Source: Nostocales cyanobacterium LEGE 12452
Lineage (GTDB): Bacteria > Cyanobacteriota > Cyanobacteriia > Cyanobacteriales > Nostocaceae
Direction: 5' to 3'
DNA length: 33,014 bases
NCBI GenBank assembly: GCA_015206945.1
Contig: JADEXV010000067.1
Location: 1 to 33,014 of the forward strand
The translations under genes and the position numbers were made by a program. Under the pieces are notes generated by a model. The model was not told the origin of the DNA and did no database searches. It saw only the letters and a list, made by a program, of their open reading frames with translations. This document shows positions 31,543 through 33,014 of the stretch, in pieces (the first letter of the stretch is position 1; every line of letters starts with the position of its first letter).

Positions 31543-33014
31543 TTACGAATTGTTAATGTTTGCTTGTGCCTGGTTAATGCAAGCTCTCAAGCGATCGCCT
31601 AAAATCTGGACATGAGGTTGAATCATCATCGTCACATGGTTGCCTGGGACAAACTGAATATTCACTGGTTCGCTAGAAAACGCGCTCCATCCCCAGGCAG
31701 AATCCTGTAAAAGCTCAGACTGATTAACAGACTCTTCCTGATCAGCCTCGCCGGCCCGCAAGAGAGTAATTGGAATCGGATGCACTTGTTGTGGTACATA
31801 CTCAGCGTTAGCGTCAGCCTTGAAAGCTTGCAATAACTGCTTCAAATACGTGGTATCAGCATCAAGAGGCAAAATGTCAAGCATTTTCAAGTACTCTAAA
31901 ACATGTTTAAATTGCTCTTCTGGGTCTAACAATGGAAAGATATCAGTATCCATATCCAAGTCCTTTGCATACACAACTTTCATGGTTCTGGCAATATTAA
32001 TCAGCCATGTAGCATCATCTAATTCATCCTGCTTTTGTTGAGCATTCGGTGCTGAAGTATCAAGAATGGCAACTAGAGCAATCACCTGTCCCTGACGCAG
32101 CAACTGTTGTGCCATTTCATACGCGACTTTACCGCCAAAAGAATGTCCTGCCAAAAAATACGGCCCTTGTGGCTGCACAGCCTGTAATGCTTGGATGTAG
32201 CGGCTAGCTAGATCCTCAACTTGGGTGATGGGTACTAATTCTCTATTTAGATGATTTGCTTGGAAACTGTAGAACGGTTGGTCTGAACCGAGACAACCGG
32301 CTAAATTATACAAGTAGAAAGGATTGCCACCAGCGCCTGGAAGACAAAACAAAGGTGGATTTGAGCCGATGGGCTGAATTGCAACCAAGGGAGACCAGCT
32401 AGAGACATCAGCATCTTTTTGCACCACATCTGCCAATTGTTCAATTGTTGGATGTTGGAAAAGGGTGGCTAAGGGGAGATTTTTACCAAACTGCTGCTGA
32501 ATTTGAGCTATCAAGTAGGGAACTAAAAGGGAATGACCACCAAGGTCAAAAAAGTTATCTTTTACCCCCACATTCTCAAGCTTAAGAATTTTTGACCAGA
32601 TATGGGTGAGTTGCAGTTCTACAGTGTTCCGGGGTGAAACAAATGTATCTAAGTTACTGATGTTTGAAGGTGCTTTTAATGCACGGCGGTCTACTTTGCC
32701 GCTAGGAGTCAGTGGCAAAAACTCCAACATCACAAAAGCATTTGGCACCATGTAGTCTGGTAGCTTTGCTTTTAGGAACTGACGTAGTTCATTGATTGTG
32801 GGTGTACAGTGCTGATGCGGCAAGACATAGGCAACTAATCGCTTATCACCTGGAGTATCTTCGCGGGCAATGACACAACATGCTTGTACATCGCCATATT
32901 GACTCAGTACTGCTTCAATTTCGCCCAATTCAATGCGGAAGCCGCGGATTTTAACCTGATTGTCGATGCGTCCTATGTATTCAATGTTGCCATCTGGTAA
33001 ATAACGTGCTAAGT
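31543..33014 (-). CDS. Non-ribosomal peptide synthetase, terminal module (A-domain end, PCP, thioesterase), partial
   Basis: The 5' end lies beyond the window: the frame is open to 33014 and reads [20 protein letters not shown] followed by [13 protein letters not shown], adenylation motifs A7/A8. A10 follows as [10 protein letters not shown]. The peptidyl carrier site is [12 protein letters not shown], with Ser taking phosphopantetheine. A type I thioesterase then closes the protein: nucleophile elbow GHSFGG, Asp in AILDTS and His in GNHVTMM. A C-terminal thioesterase marks the last module, which releases the peptide by hydrolysis or ring closure. The specificity pocket of the adenylation domain is outside the window, so the last residue cannot be read. 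It heads the 4-methylproline genes on the same strand. Confidence 0.95.
   Translation of the reverse strand, partial: LARYLPDGNIEYIGRIDNQVKIRGFRIELGEIEAVLSQYGDVQACCVIAREDTPGDKRLVAYVLPHQHCTPTINELRQFLKAKLPDYMVPNAFVMLEFLPLTPSGKVDRRALKAPSNISNLDTFVSPRNTVELQLTHIWSKILKLENVGVKDNFFDLGGHSLLVPYLIAQIQQQFGKNLPLATLFQHPTIEQLADVVQKDADVSSWSPLVAIQPIGSNPPLFCLPGAGGNPFYLYNLAGCLGSDQPFYSFQANHLNRELVPITQVEDLASRYIQALQAVQPQGPYFLAGHSFGGKVAYEMAQQLLRQGQVIALVAILDTSAPNAQQKQDELDDATWLINIARTMKVVYAKDLDMDTDIFPLLDPEEQFKHVLEYLKMLDILPLDADTTYLKQLLQAFKADANAEYVPQQVHPIPITLLRAGEADQEESVNQSELLQDSAWGWSAFSSEPVNIQFVPGNHVTMMIQPHVQILGDRLRACINQAQANINNS

Overview
The window comes from a filamentous, probably heterocystous, Nostoc-like cyanobacterium. 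Evidence: many GCGATCGC (HIP1-type) octamers, heptamer short tandem repeats between genes, a high-light-inducible one-helix protein, a GUN4-domain protein, and two secondary-metabolite loci of kinds known from Nostoc and relatives. No ribosomal RNA, tRNA, transposase or CRISPR array was seen.

Region 1 (1-4.4 kb): a 1039-residue membrane-anchored protein with seven helical repeats, divergent from an hli gene whose upstream region carries a full HLR1 (RpaB-type) element.

Region 2 (4.4-10.6 kb, minus strand): a three-gene nitrate/bicarbonate/taurine-type ABC importer, then a universal stress protein and an ArsB/NhaD-type permease. Each gene group is preceded by an RNA that matches the c-di-AMP (ydaO/yuaA) riboswitch. 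The two RNAs share their conserved core and have one stem kept by compensatory base changes. Both carry the heptamer repeat in the same variable arm. No convincing terminator separates the importer from the second riboswitch, so both switches may act on one long transcript.

Region 3 (10.9-17.4 kb): a soluble histidine kinase with an RsbRD-type N-terminus; an unrecognised 823-residue beta-repeat protein; a 109-bp MITE-like element; and a two-gene unit of a small unknown protein and a coiled-coil/GUN4 protein.

Region 4 (17.4-25.1 kb, minus strand): a microviridin (graspetide RiPP) cluster. A 44-residue precursor at 24953-25087 has the PFFARFL leader helix and a TYKYPSDLED core. It is followed by the two ATP-grasp ligases MdnB and MdnC, a LamG-patatin phospholipase, a glycine-rich membrane protein, an ABC exporter, and a truncated GNAT acetyltransferase remnant. 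The phospholipase and the membrane protein are not part of the usual microviridin gene set.

Region 5 (25.5-33.0 kb, minus strand): the end of a non-ribosomal peptide synthetase cluster. It holds a final module with thioesterase (cut by the window edge), a 2OG-Fe(II) oxygenase, a NosE-like dehydrogenase, a JmjC/cupin oxygenase with an internal 69-bp duplication, a NosF-like reductase, and a second exporter paralogous to the microviridin one. The oxygenase, NosE-like and NosF-like genes together fit 4-methylproline biosynthesis from leucine. The two peptide pathways therefore lie side by side with sister exporters.
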